DNA from: Akkermansia muciniphila
GTDB taxonomy: Bacteria > Verrucomicrobiota > Verrucomicrobiia > Limisphaerales > SXTU01
Direction of reading: 5' to 3'
Length of the DNA: 64,000 nucleotides
NCBI GenBank assembly: GCA_945874145.1
Contig: CAMCFN010000002.1
Coordinates: 1 to 64,000, forward strand
Under the pieces are notes generated by a model. The model did not search any database. It was not told the origin of the DNA and saw only the letters and a list, made by a program, of their open reading frames with translations. The translations under genes were made by a program, and so were the position numbers. Below are positions 33,248 to 41,602 of the stretch, piece after piece (the stretch's first letter is position 1; each line of letters begins with the position of its first letter).

Positions 33248-34654
33248 CTACTCCAGCGCTTTTTTCCAACGGGTGAGTTGGCGGGCGACTTCCTTGGTGC
33301 CTGGGGCACCGGTGAGGTTGCGGCGCGACATCGCTTGGCCAAGATTAAAGCAGTCTTTTGCGTCCGGACCAAAGGCAGCGTTCAGCCCTTTCAGTTCGGC
33401 ACTCGTCAGTTCGCCCAGGGGCTTGCCCAGCTTTTCCGCGAGGGCCACGGCGGCACCGACTGCATGATGGGCGTGGCGGAAGGGCATCCCTTGCCGCACC
33501 AGATAATCGGCCAAATCCGTCGCCAGCAGCGCGGAGTCGCTCGCGGCGGTGGCGCAGGCGGCCTCGTTCACGCTGGTGTGCCGCAGCATCGCGGCGGTGA
33601 GGCGGGCGCTGGCGCGCACGGTGTCCACCGTGTCAAACAGCCGCTCCTTGTCCTCCTGTAGGTCGCGGTTGTAGGTCATGGGCAGGCCCTTCAGCAGCGT
33701 GAGCAGGGCGACGAGGTTGCCATACACGCGGCCGGTCTTGCCGCGGGTGAGTTCGGCGATGTCTGGATTCTTCTTTTGCGGCATGAGCGAAGAGCCGGTG
33801 GTGTAGGCGTCAGCAATTTTGATGAAGTTAAATTCGCTGCTGGCCCATAAAATCACGTCCTCGGCCAGTCGGGACAGGTGCAGGGCCACCAGTGCGGACA
33901 GGGCGCAAAATTCCACGGCGAAATCCCGGTCGCAGACGGCATCCATCGAGTTTTGCGTGATCTGCGCGCGGCCTTGCGCATCCACGAAGCCGAGTTGCTG
34001 GGCGACGAACTCGCGGTCCAAGGGCAGCGTGGAGCCGGCAATGGCCCCGCTGCCCAGTGGGCAGACATTCAACCGGTTGAAGCAATCCAGCAGGCGGCCG
34101 TAATCCCGGTCCACCATCTCCACATAGGCCAGCAGGTGGTGCGCGAAAAAGACGGGTTGAGCCCGTTGCAGGTGCGTGTAGCCGGGGATGATCACGTGCG
34201 CGTAGCGGCTGCCCAGCTCCACCAGCGCGCGCTGCAAGTCCCGCAGTTCCCGTGCGAACTCGATGATTTCGTCGCGCAGCCACATGCGCACATCGAGCGC
34301 CACCTGATCGTTGCGCGAGCGGGCGGTGTGGAGCTTGGCCCCGGCGGGGACGCGCTGGGTCAACTCCGCCTCGATGTTCATGTGGACGTCTTCCAGCTCG
34401 GGTTTCCAGGTGAACTTGCCGGCTTCAATCTCCTTCGCGATGGCCACCAGCCCTTTTTCAATCGCCTTCAGCTCGGTGCGGGTGAGCACGCCGATGCGTT
34501 GGAGCATGGCGGCGTGGGCCAGGGAGCCTTGGATGTCATGCCGCCACAGCCGCCAGTCAAAGGAGATGGACTCGGTGAAGCGGGCGACATCCGCGCCGGG
34601 TCCGCTGGTGAAACGGCCGCTGCGGGAGACGGGAACTGGAGACTTCTGACTCAT
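33248..34654 (-). CDS. argH: argininosuccinate lyase
   Basis: 468 residues. Last step of arginine synthesis: argininosuccinate to arginine and fumarate. Shows the fumarase/aspartase superfamily signature GSSLMPQKKNPD, TARSRNDQ, and GYTHLQRAQP carrying the catalytic His. Complete and of family length. Stands alone between a signalling operon and an alcohol dehydrogenase on the same strand; no other arg gene is in the window. Confidence 0.97.
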   Translation of the reverse strand: MSQKSPVPVSRSGRFTSGPGADVARFTESISFDWRLWRHDIQGSLAHAAMLQRIGVLTRTELKAIEKGLVAIAKEIEAGKFTWKPELEDVHMNIEAELTQRVPAGAKLHTARSRNDQVALDVRMWLRDEIIEFARELRDLQRALVELGSRYAHVIIPGYTHLQRAQPVFFAHHLLAYVEMVDRDYGRLLDCFNRLNVCPLGSGAIAGSTLPLDREFVAQQLGFVDAQGRAQITQNSMDAVCDRDFAVEFCALSALVALHLSRLAEDVILWASSEFNFIKIADAYTTGSSLMPQKKNPDIAELTRGKTGRVYGNLVALLTLLKGLPMTYNRDLQEDKERLFDTVDTVRASARLTAAMLRHTSVNEAACATAASDSALLATDLADYLVRQGMPFRHAHHAVGAAVALAEKLGKPLGELTSAELKGLNAAFGPDAKDCFNLGQAMSRRNLTGAPGTKEVARQLTRWKKALE

Positions 34655-34771
34655 AAAACGGGGCGCACATTGTTGGTCGACCTGCGGAAAGTCACGCGGG
34701 AAAGCCGCCGCGTTGGCTCACGGGGCACGGCGCGCAACCCGCCGGGTTCCGGTTGATCAACGGAGCCCTTG

Positions 34772-35800
34772 CTACGGCTTGACCACCAGCTTGCCCAGCA
34801 CCTGACGGCTGCGGAGCAGTTCCAGCGCGTTGCTGACGCCGGGCAGCGGAATGACTTGGTGGATGACCGGTTTCAAACGGCCGTCGGCGGCCCATTCCAG
34901 CGTCGTGTTCAAGTCACCACGGTTGCGGCCATAACTGCCGATGAGTCGGTGCTGCTTGACGAAGAAGGGCCACAACTGCATGGGTACCTCGCGTCCGCCG
35001 GTCGCGCCGCAGGTGACCACGGTGCCGCCCCGGGCCAGACAGTGGAACACGGATTGCAACACCACGCCGCCCACATGTTCGATCACCAAGTCCACGCCGC
35101 GCTTGTTGGTCACCTTGCGGACTTCAGCGGGCCAGTCCGCCTTGGATGAATCAACGGCGAACTCCGCGCCCAGCTTGATCGCCAAGTCGCGCTTCACGGG
35201 CGAGGAAGCCGTCGCGACGACGCGGCCACCGAGTTGCTTCGCGATCTGGATGGCGGCCGAACCGACGCCGCTCGACGCACCGACGACCAGCACCCAGTCG
35301 CCGGCCCGGACTTCGGTGCGGTCGGTGAGCATGTGCATCGCCGTGCTGCCGGCCAGCGTGAGTGCGGCGGAAGTTTCAAAGCTCAGTGCCTCCGGCAGCG
35401 CCACGATGCAGCGGGCCGGCACCCGCACCTTCTCGGCAAAACCCCCGTCACACTGGATGCCCAGCAGTTTGGCGTTCAGGCAGATGGAGTCCTCCCCGCG
35501 CAGGCAGAATTCGCACGCGCCGCAGAAGAGGTTGGACTGCACGGCCACCCGGTCGCCGACGCGCCACTGGTCTACATCCTCGCCGAGCGCGATGATTTCA
35601 CCGGCGACCTCCGACCCGCCGATGCGCGGCAGAGCGATGGGCATGGGCAGATCGCCTTGCTCCAGCCAAAGGTCCAGATGGTTCACCCCGCAGGCGCGCA
35701 CGCGCACAATGACTTCATCGGCGCCGGGCACGGGATCGGGAACGTCGCCAAACTGGAACTGGCCGGGCGTGCCGTGGGTGAGAAGCTGAACGGCTTTCAT
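34772..35800 (-). CDS. zinc-binding medium-chain alcohol dehydrogenase
   Basis: 342 residues from ATG 35800 (MKAVQLLTHG), fitting the family N-terminus. Catalytic-zinc Cys37 in ACGVNHLD, the structural-zinc cysteines at 93, 96, 99 and 107 (CGACEFCLRGEDSIC), and a Rossmann segment VVGASSGVGSAAIQIAKQLG. The GASSGVG loop is more like quinone-oxidoreductase/crotonyl reductase relatives, while the zinc cysteines are those of alcohol and threonine dehydrogenases. Substrate unknown. Divergent from the FG-GAP gene, which starts 113 bases away. Confidence 0.9.
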   Translation of the reverse strand: MKAVQLLTHGTPGQFQFGDVPDPVPGADEVIVRVRACGVNHLDLWLEQGDLPMPIALPRIGGSEVAGEIIALGEDVDQWRVGDRVAVQSNLFCGACEFCLRGEDSICLNAKLLGIQCDGGFAEKVRVPARCIVALPEALSFETSAALTLAGSTAMHMLTDRTEVRAGDWVLVVGASSGVGSAAIQIAKQLGGRVVATASSPVKRDLAIKLGAEFAVDSSKADWPAEVRKVTNKRGVDLVIEHVGGVVLQSVFHCLARGGTVVTCGATGGREVPMQLWPFFVKQHRLIGSYGRNRGDLNTTLEWAADGRLKPVIHQVIPLPGVSNALELLRSRQVLGKLVVKP

Positions 35801-35912
35801 GGCGGCAGGATTGAAGCGCGGCTGGACCTGGCTTATCAAGCGTGGAAAGTGATCGTGAAAGATGATTGTCGGCGGGGGTGAGTTAGATTCAGATTCGACC
35901 GACTCGTTTCCC

Positions 35913-37943
35913 ATGAACTCTTTTGCGTCTGGCTGTTGCTGCGTGGCGGGTTTGCTGTTGGTCCTGTGTTTCTCCAAGGCCGAGGCTGCCGCGCCTCCCC
36001 CGCAGCTCGAACGCCTCAAATACAACAATCCCGGCTTGGTCGTGGACCTCGGCGTCGGGCTGTGGGCGTGGCCGCTGCCGATGGACTTTGATGGCGATGG
36101 CGACCTCGACCTCGTCGTGAACTGCCCAGACAAGCCTTACAACGGCGTTTACTTCTTCGAGAACGTCAGCGGCGACACCGCGAAGAACAAAATGCCCGTG
36201 TTCAAACCGGGCCGGCGCATCAGCAAGGGAATGCAGAACGTCCAAGTCAGCTATGTCGGCGGGAAGCCTCTCGTGCTCTCACCGGGCAATGCACACCCGG
36301 ACTTCCTCAAGACCGGCCTCGACAAGGGGGTGAAGCTGCCGCTACCCGCAAACATCCACCCGAACAAGGTCCGCGCGAACATGTGGCGCTCGGTGGATTA
36401 CGACGGCGACGGCAAACAAGATTTGATCATCGGCGTCGGCGACTGGACGGAATACGTGTGGGACAATGCCTACAATGCAAACGGCCAGTGGACCAACGGG
36501 CCGCTGCGTGGGTTCGTGTATTTCGCGCGTTGCACCGGCACGGCGGAGAAGCCGGCTTACGACCAGCCGATGAAAATCATGGTGGGCGACAAGCCTTTGG
36601 AAACTTTCGGCTGGCCGTCGCCGAACTGCGCAGACTTCGATGGCGATGGTGACCTAGACTTGCTCTGCGGCGAGTTCCTCGACGGGTTCACCTACTTCGA
36701 GAATGTCGGCACGCGCACCGCACCGAAGTATGCGGCGGGGCGGCGTTTGACGGTGCCTGCGGATTACAAGGGACCGCAGTATCCCGGCGCTTGGCTGGCG
36801 ACGAAGGAGGCGGCGAAGCTCCCCGGCTCACCACGCCCGCTCACGATGGACTTGCAGATGATTACGCCGACAGTGATTGACTGGGACAAGGACGGCGACC
36901 TCGACCTCATCGTCGGCGACGAGGACGGGCGCGTGGCGTTCATCGAGAACACGGGCAAGTTCACCGCCGACCGCACGCCGCAATTCCTTCCGCCGCGCTA
37001 CTTCCAGCAGGAGGCCGATGACGTGAAGTTCGGCGCGCTCGCCACGCCCGTCGGCTTCGATTGGGACGGCGACGGCGACACGGACATCATCTGTGGCAAC
37101 ACCGCTGGCTACATCGCCTTCTTCGAGAATCTCAGCGGGCCGCGCGTCGAGAAGCCCAAGTGGGCCGCACCGAAGTTGCTTGAAGCGGGCGGCAAGGTCA
37201 TTCGCCCGATGGCCGGCTACAACGGCAGCATCCAAGGCCCGTGCGAGGCGAAGTGGGGTTACACCACGCAGACCGTGGCGGACTGGGACGGCGACGGTTT
37301 GCCCGACCTCCTCGTCAATTCCATCCTCGGCAAAGTGGAGTGGTATCGGAACATCGGCACGCGCAAGTCGCCGAAGCTCGCTGCCGCGCAGCCTGTCGAG
37401 GTGGAGTGGAACGGCGCGCAGCCCAAGCTCAGTTACGGCTGGCTGCGGCCCGAGGGCAAAGCGCTCCTCACACAATGGCGCACCACACCAGTCGCGGTGG
37501 ACTGGAACCAGGATGGCTTGATGGACCTCGTGATGCTGGACCAGGCGGGCTACCTCGCGTTCTTCGAGCGGGCGAAGCGCGACGGCAAACTGATGTTGCT
37601 CCCGCCCCAACGCGTCTTGTGCGACGCGAAGGGCCAGCCGCTCCTCTTGAGCAATGGCCTCGCCGGCAAGAGCGGTCGTCGGAAACTCAGCGTCGTGGAC
37701 TGGGACGGCGACGGCCAACTCGACCTCCTGTTGAACTCCTCGAACGCCAACCTCCTTCACCAAGTGGACGCGCGCGAGGGCAAGTGGTTCTTCAAGGACA
37801 TGGGCGCGCTCGTGCAGCAGAACATTGAGGGCCACGACGTCAGCCCGACCACGGTGGACTTCAACGGCGACGGCGTGCCCGATTTCCTTGGCGGCGCGGA
37901 GGACGGGCGGTTTTACTACCTGCGAAACCCGCGCACGCGCTGA
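35913..37943 (+). CDS. secreted FG-GAP/VCBS repeat protein (beta-propeller)
   Basis: 676 residues from ATG 35913, with a hydrophobic signal peptide (residues ~9-30). Nine calcium-binding-type motifs of the D-x-D/N-x-D-G-x-x-D form occur along it (DFDGDGDLDL, DYDGDGKQDL, DFDGDGDLDL, DWDKDGDLDL, DWDGDGDTDI, DWDGDGLPDL, DWNQDGLMDL, DWDGDGQLDL, DFNGDGVPDF), so it should fold as one or two calcium-loaded propellers. No enzymatic motif is visible. It is followed 25 bases later by the cystatin-sialidase gene, implying joint function at the surface, for example glycan or peptide binding. Confidence 0.9.
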   Translation: MNSFASGCCCVAGLLLVLCFSKAEAAAPPPQLERLKYNNPGLVVDLGVGLWAWPLPMDFDGDGDLDLVVNCPDKPYNGVYFFENVSGDTAKNKMPVFKPGRRISKGMQNVQVSYVGGKPLVLSPGNAHPDFLKTGLDKGVKLPLPANIHPNKVRANMWRSVDYDGDGKQDLIIGVGDWTEYVWDNAYNANGQWTNGPLRGFVYFARCTGTAEKPAYDQPMKIMVGDKPLETFGWPSPNCADFDGDGDLDLLCGEFLDGFTYFENVGTRTAPKYAAGRRLTVPADYKGPQYPGAWLATKEAAKLPGSPRPLTMDLQMITPTVIDWDKDGDLDLIVGDEDGRVAFIENTGKFTADRTPQFLPPRYFQQEADDVKFGALATPVGFDWDGDGDTDIICGNTAGYIAFFENLSGPRVEKPKWAAPKLLEAGGKVIRPMAGYNGSIQGPCEAKWGYTTQTVADWDGDGLPDLLVNSILGKVEWYRNIGTRKSPKLAAAQPVEVEWNGAQPKLSYGWLRPEGKALLTQWRTTPVAVDWNQDGLMDLVMLDQAGYLAFFERAKRDGKLMLLPPQRVLCDAKGQPLLLSNGLAGKSGRRKLSVVDWDGDGQLDLLLNSSNANLLHQVDAREGKWFFKDMGALVQQNIEGHDVSPTTVDFNGDGVPDFLGGAEDGRFYYLRNPRTR

Positions 37944-37968
37944 ACTCGTAGTCACCATTGCACCCGAC

Positions 37969-39279
37969 ATGAAACTCCTGTTCTCCCTCCTATTTCTCGC
38001 CACCATCGCGTGCGCCCAGCCCATTCTCGGCGGCTACAGCCCGGTCGCACCCACGGACTCGGACGCGCTCGCGGCGGCGAAGTTCGCTGTCACTAAGCAC
38101 GACGCGAAACTGACCTTCCAGGCTATCGAGAAGGCCGAGCATCAGGTCGTCGCTGGCATGAACTACCGGCTGACCCTGCGCGTGCTCGACGCCAGCAAGG
38201 CTCGCCGAGCCGAGGCGGTGGTTTGGCAGAAGCTCGGGAACGCGGGTCACGAATTGACCTCGTGGAAGTGGCTCGATGCCCCGCCGCCGTCCGCCGCTGT
38301 GCTCAAGACCGAGTTCATCTACGAGACCGCGCCGTTCCCGTCGTGCCACGCGTCCACCATTGTCGAGACGACCAGCGGCGGACTCGTTACCGCGTGGTTC
38401 GGTGGCACGGCGGAGAAGAATCCCGATGTCGGCATCTGGGTTGCGCGGCTCGAAGGCGGGCAGTGGACCGCGCCGGTTGAGGTCGCCAATGGCGTGCAGC
38501 CCGACGGCAAGCGCCACCCGACGTGGAACCCCGTCCTCTTTCAGCCCAAGACCGGGCCGCTGCTGCTCTTCTACAAGGGCGGCCCCAGCCCCAGCACTTG
38601 GTGGGGGATGCTGCGCACTTCGAGCGACGGCGGCAAAACCTGGAGCGCTGCCAGCCGATTGCCCGGCGAGTGCGTCGGCCCCATCAAGAACAAGCCGGTG
38701 CAACTCCCCAACGGCGACCTCCTCAGCCCGTCGAGCAGCGAGCACGACGGCTGGCGCGTCCACTTCGAGCGTTCGCGCGACCTCGGCAAGACTTGGGAAG
38801 TCATCGGCCCGGCCAACGACGGCAAGGCCATCAGCGCCATCCAGCCGAGCCTGCTCTTCCTCGGTGGCGACCAACTCCTCGCCCTCGGGCGCACCCGGCA
38901 GGGCAAGGTTTTCCAAGTCGGTTCTGACAACCTGGGCAAATCCTGGGGAGCAATGACGCTGACTGCGTTGCCCAACCCCAACTCCGGCACCGACGCCGTC
39001 ACGCTGCGCGACGGACGGCATCTCCTCATCTACAACCACACCGCGAAGGGCCGCTCGCCGTTGAACCTCGCCGTGTCGAAGGACGGCCAGACTTGGCAGG
39101 CCGCGCTCGTGCTCGAAAACCTTCCCGGCGAATATAGCTATCCCGCCATCATCCAGACCCGCGACGGTCTCGTGCACGCGACTTGGACGTGGAAGCGGCA
39201 GAAGGTGAAGCACGTGGTCATTGACCCCGCAAAGCTGGAGCCGCGTGACTTCGTGAACGGTGATTGGCCCAAGCCTTAA
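37969..39279 (+). CDS. secreted cystatin domain fused to sialidase-like (BNR) propeller
   Basis: 436 residues from ATG 37969. Signal peptide 1-16. Residues ~18-102 look like a cystatin, especially a phytocystatin: GG at 21-22, AAAKFAV at 36-41, QVVAG at 59-63 (the QxVxG protease-binding loop), and AVVWQKLG then ELTSWKW. Residues ~115-430 are a sialidase-superfamily propeller (FPSCHASTIVE, AWFGGTAEKNPDVGIW) with Asp-boxes SSDGGKTW, SRDLGKTW and SDNLGKSW. This BNR_2 group is common in Verrucomicrobia and Planctomycetes; true sialidase activity is not assured. Second gene of a two-gene operon with the FG-GAP protein. Confidence 0.82.
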   Translation: MKLLFSLLFLATIACAQPILGGYSPVAPTDSDALAAAKFAVTKHDAKLTFQAIEKAEHQVVAGMNYRLTLRVLDASKARRAEAVVWQKLGNAGHELTSWKWLDAPPPSAAVLKTEFIYETAPFPSCHASTIVETTSGGLVTAWFGGTAEKNPDVGIWVARLEGGQWTAPVEVANGVQPDGKRHPTWNPVLFQPKTGPLLLFYKGGPSPSTWWGMLRTSSDGGKTWSAASRLPGECVGPIKNKPVQLPNGDLLSPSSSEHDGWRVHFERSRDLGKTWEVIGPANDGKAISAIQPSLLFLGGDQLLALGRTRQGKVFQVGSDNLGKSWGAMTLTALPNPNSGTDAVTLRDGRHLLIYNHTAKGRSPLNLAVSKDGQTWQAALVLENLPGEYSYPAIIQTRDGLVHATWTWKRQKVKHVVIDPAKLEPRDFVNGDWPKP

Positions 39280-39333
39280 GGCAAGGGCGCTTGGGGTGGG
39301 GCCACGGATAGCGGACAGGCGTGTCCACCTTGT

Positions 39334-40290
39334 TCAGCCCTTCTTCTTGTAGAGCTCGCCTACCTGCGCGGCGTAGCCGTTGAGGGGCAGGGTGCGGATG
39401 CGGTCGCCGGTGTCCACCTGCCGCTCGGTAGCTTGTGACCAGCGCGGGTGCGGGACAGCGGGATCCACGTTTGACTCGAAGGGGTATTCCTCGGGCGAGA
39501 GGGTTTCCCACAAGGTCTTGGGCTGCTGGTCGGTCAGTTCAATGGAGACGAGCGACTTGCCGCTCTTGTAGCCGTATTTCCACGGCACCACCACCCGGAT
39601 GGGCGCGCCGTTCTGCTTCGGCAGGGGTTTGCCATAGACGCCGGTGGCGAGGATCGTGAGTGGGTGCATGGCTTCCTCCATGCGCAAGCCCTCGGTATAG
39701 GGCCACGGGTAGCCGCGCAGGCGGGCGAGTCCGGGCATTTGCTCGGGCTTCATCGCGGTGACAAACTTCACGAACTTCGCCCCAGCCTTGGGTTGCACCC
39801 GCTCCAGTAGCTTGCGCAGTTCAAAGCCGGTCCACGGCACGACCGCGCCCCAGGCCTCGACGCAGCGGAAGCGATAGACGCGTTCTTCGAGGGGGAACTC
39901 CGCCGCCAGCTCCTGCGCATCAATGGTAAGCGGCTTCTCGCACAGACCGTGGATCTTCACGGGCCACGGCGCGGTGATGAACTTGTCCACGCGTTCCACG
40001 ACGGATTCCTTGCTGGTGCTGAATTCGTAGAAATTGTTGTAGGAAATAAAGACCTTCTCATCGCTCAACTTCAGGTCCGGCGGACTGAAGGCGATGTTGC
40101 GCTGGGCGGGATAAAGCTTCTTCGCGTCCGCCGCCCAGGCGTCCCGTTCGAGCAGCGCAGCGCCGGCGAGCAGGCCGCTCCCGGTGAAGCCAAACTCGCG
40201 GAGGAACTGCCGGCGATTGCGATAAGCCGGCTCCGGCGTGACCTGACGCTCGGGCAGGTGCCATTCGGGACGAAGAATGATGTTGGACAT
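39334..40290 (-). CDS. msrP: protein-methionine-sulfoxide reductase catalytic subunit MsrP (YedY)
   Basis: 318 residues. Periplasmic molybdenum enzyme that repairs oxidised methionines. Begins with the family's RPEWHLPERQVTPE, then a Tat signal NRRQFLRE (Arg26-Arg27) and hydrophobic stretch. Cys143 in FRCVEAW is the Mo ligand; GFELRKLLE and IRVVVPWKYGYKS are also conserved. The membrane partner gene msrQ is not next to it: upstream is a kinase gene on the other strand and downstream the convergent sialidase-like gene. Confidence 0.95.
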   Translation of the reverse strand: MSNIILRPEWHLPERQVTPEPAYRNRRQFLREFGFTGSGLLAGAALLERDAWAADAKKLYPAQRNIAFSPPDLKLSDEKVFISYNNFYEFSTSKESVVERVDKFITAPWPVKIHGLCEKPLTIDAQELAAEFPLEERVYRFRCVEAWGAVVPWTGFELRKLLERVQPKAGAKFVKFVTAMKPEQMPGLARLRGYPWPYTEGLRMEEAMHPLTILATGVYGKPLPKQNGAPIRVVVPWKYGYKSGKSLVSIELTDQQPKTLWETLSPEEYPFESNVDPAVPHPRWSQATERQVDTGDRIRTLPLNGYAAQVGELYKKKG

Positions 40291-40439
40291 GACGGGAAAG
40301 TGACGCAGGTCCGACGGGCTTGCATCAAAATTGTTGGGCAGCGCTGAAGCTGATGGAGGCCGGGTTCGTCGGCGCGCGGGGCACGCCTGCGCATCTCCGG
40401 GCTTTACGGCTTCGCCAGAGCCGCTAGTTTCACTCCGTT

Positions 40440-41558
40440 ATGTCCCACTTGGAAGAAAGGCGCTTCGCCGGCCTCCTGAACGAGGAGTTACACGCTTTGC
40501 AGCACACCGCCAAGCTGCGGCGATTTCCGGCAGGGCAGACCATTTTTCGCGCGGGTGATCCGGGCGACGGCTTCTACTTGGTGGAGCTTGGCCGGGTCGT
40601 CATCTCGGCCGCCATCGGCAGCAGCGAATCGCGCCCTTTGGCCACGGTGGGGCCGGGTGAGTTCTTTGGTGAAATGGCCTTGCTGGACGACGCACCGCGC
40701 TCCGCCACCGCCACCGCCGAAGAGGAGACCCGGGCCTATTGCATCGGCCGGGAGGAGCTTCTGGCGTTGTTGGAGCGGCGGCCCCATCTTGCCCTGCATC
40801 TCATCCGCGAGTTCAGCCATCGTGTCCGCGCGTTGAACCGCAAGTATATCGAGGAAGTGTTGCAGGCCGAGCGCCTCGCGATGGTGGGCCGCTTCGCGCG
40901 CACCATTGTCCATGATTTCAAAAATCCGCTCAATGTCATCGGGTTGGCCGCCGAGATGGCCGGGATGGCCGCAGCTTCGCCCGAAATGCGCAGCCACGCG
41001 CAGACGCGAATCGCCCGTCAGGTGGACCGCATGACGAACATGCTCAACGAGCTTTTGGATTTCACCCGGAATACGAGTCACCAGTTGGTGCTGGCCACGG
41101 TGAACTACGCGGAGTTTGTGACCGCGCTCACTGACGAGCTGGGGGCTGAAATCTCGGAACGAGGGATGCAATTGCACGTCGAGCAGCCGCTCCCGACGGT
41201 GGTTGTGCAGGTGGAGCCGCAGCGGCTCTCCCGGCTCTTCTACAACCTCGTCAACAACGCTGTGGAAGAGATGCAGCCCGGGGGCACCGTCAGGTTCCGG
41301 ACCAGCGTGCGCGATGGCTGGCTGGTCAACGAATTGCAGGATACCGGACCGGGCATCGCCCCGGCGATTGCCGCCCGTCTCTTCGAGCCCTTCGCCACCC
41401 ACGGCAAACAGAATGGCACCGGCTTGGGCCTCTCCATCTGCAAGAAAATCGTCGAGGATCACGGTGGCACGATCTCTGCCCGGAGCGAGCCGGGGCAGGG
41501 GGCCACGTTTGTCTTTACGCTGCCTTTGGCTTTCCCGGTAAGGCGGCAGGGGGATTAA
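40440..41558 (+). CDS. histidine kinase with N-terminal cyclic-nucleotide-binding domain
   Basis: 372 residues. Residues ~10-125 are a cNMP-binding (CRP-like) domain: FRAGDPGDGFYLVELGRV, then GEFFGEMALLDDAPRSATA, which has the Glu and Arg that bind cyclic phosphate. Residues ~145-210 are HisKA with His158 in VHDFKNPL; HATPase follows with NLVNNAVEEM, DTGPGIAP and GTGLGLSICKK. No membrane segment or receiver, so it should phosphorylate a regulator encoded elsewhere in response to cAMP/cGMP or a similar ligand. Divergent from msrP, 149 bases away. Confidence 0.92.
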   Translation: MSHLEERRFAGLLNEELHALQHTAKLRRFPAGQTIFRAGDPGDGFYLVELGRVVISAAIGSSESRPLATVGPGEFFGEMALLDDAPRSATATAEEETRAYCIGREELLALLERRPHLALHLIREFSHRVRALNRKYIEEVLQAERLAMVGRFARTIVHDFKNPLNVIGLAAEMAGMAAASPEMRSHAQTRIARQVDRMTNMLNELLDFTRNTSHQLVLATVNYAEFVTALTDELGAEISERGMQLHVEQPLPTVVVQVEPQRLSRLFYNLVNNAVEEMQPGGTVRFRTSVRDGWLVNELQDTGPGIAPAIAARLFEPFATHGKQNGTGLGLSICKKIVEDHGGTISARSEPGQGATFVFTLPLAFPVRRQGD

Positions 41559-41602
41559 CGCGTTGAAGCGGGGCGAGGCTGCCCGCGTCTTTACGAGGCT
41601 TC

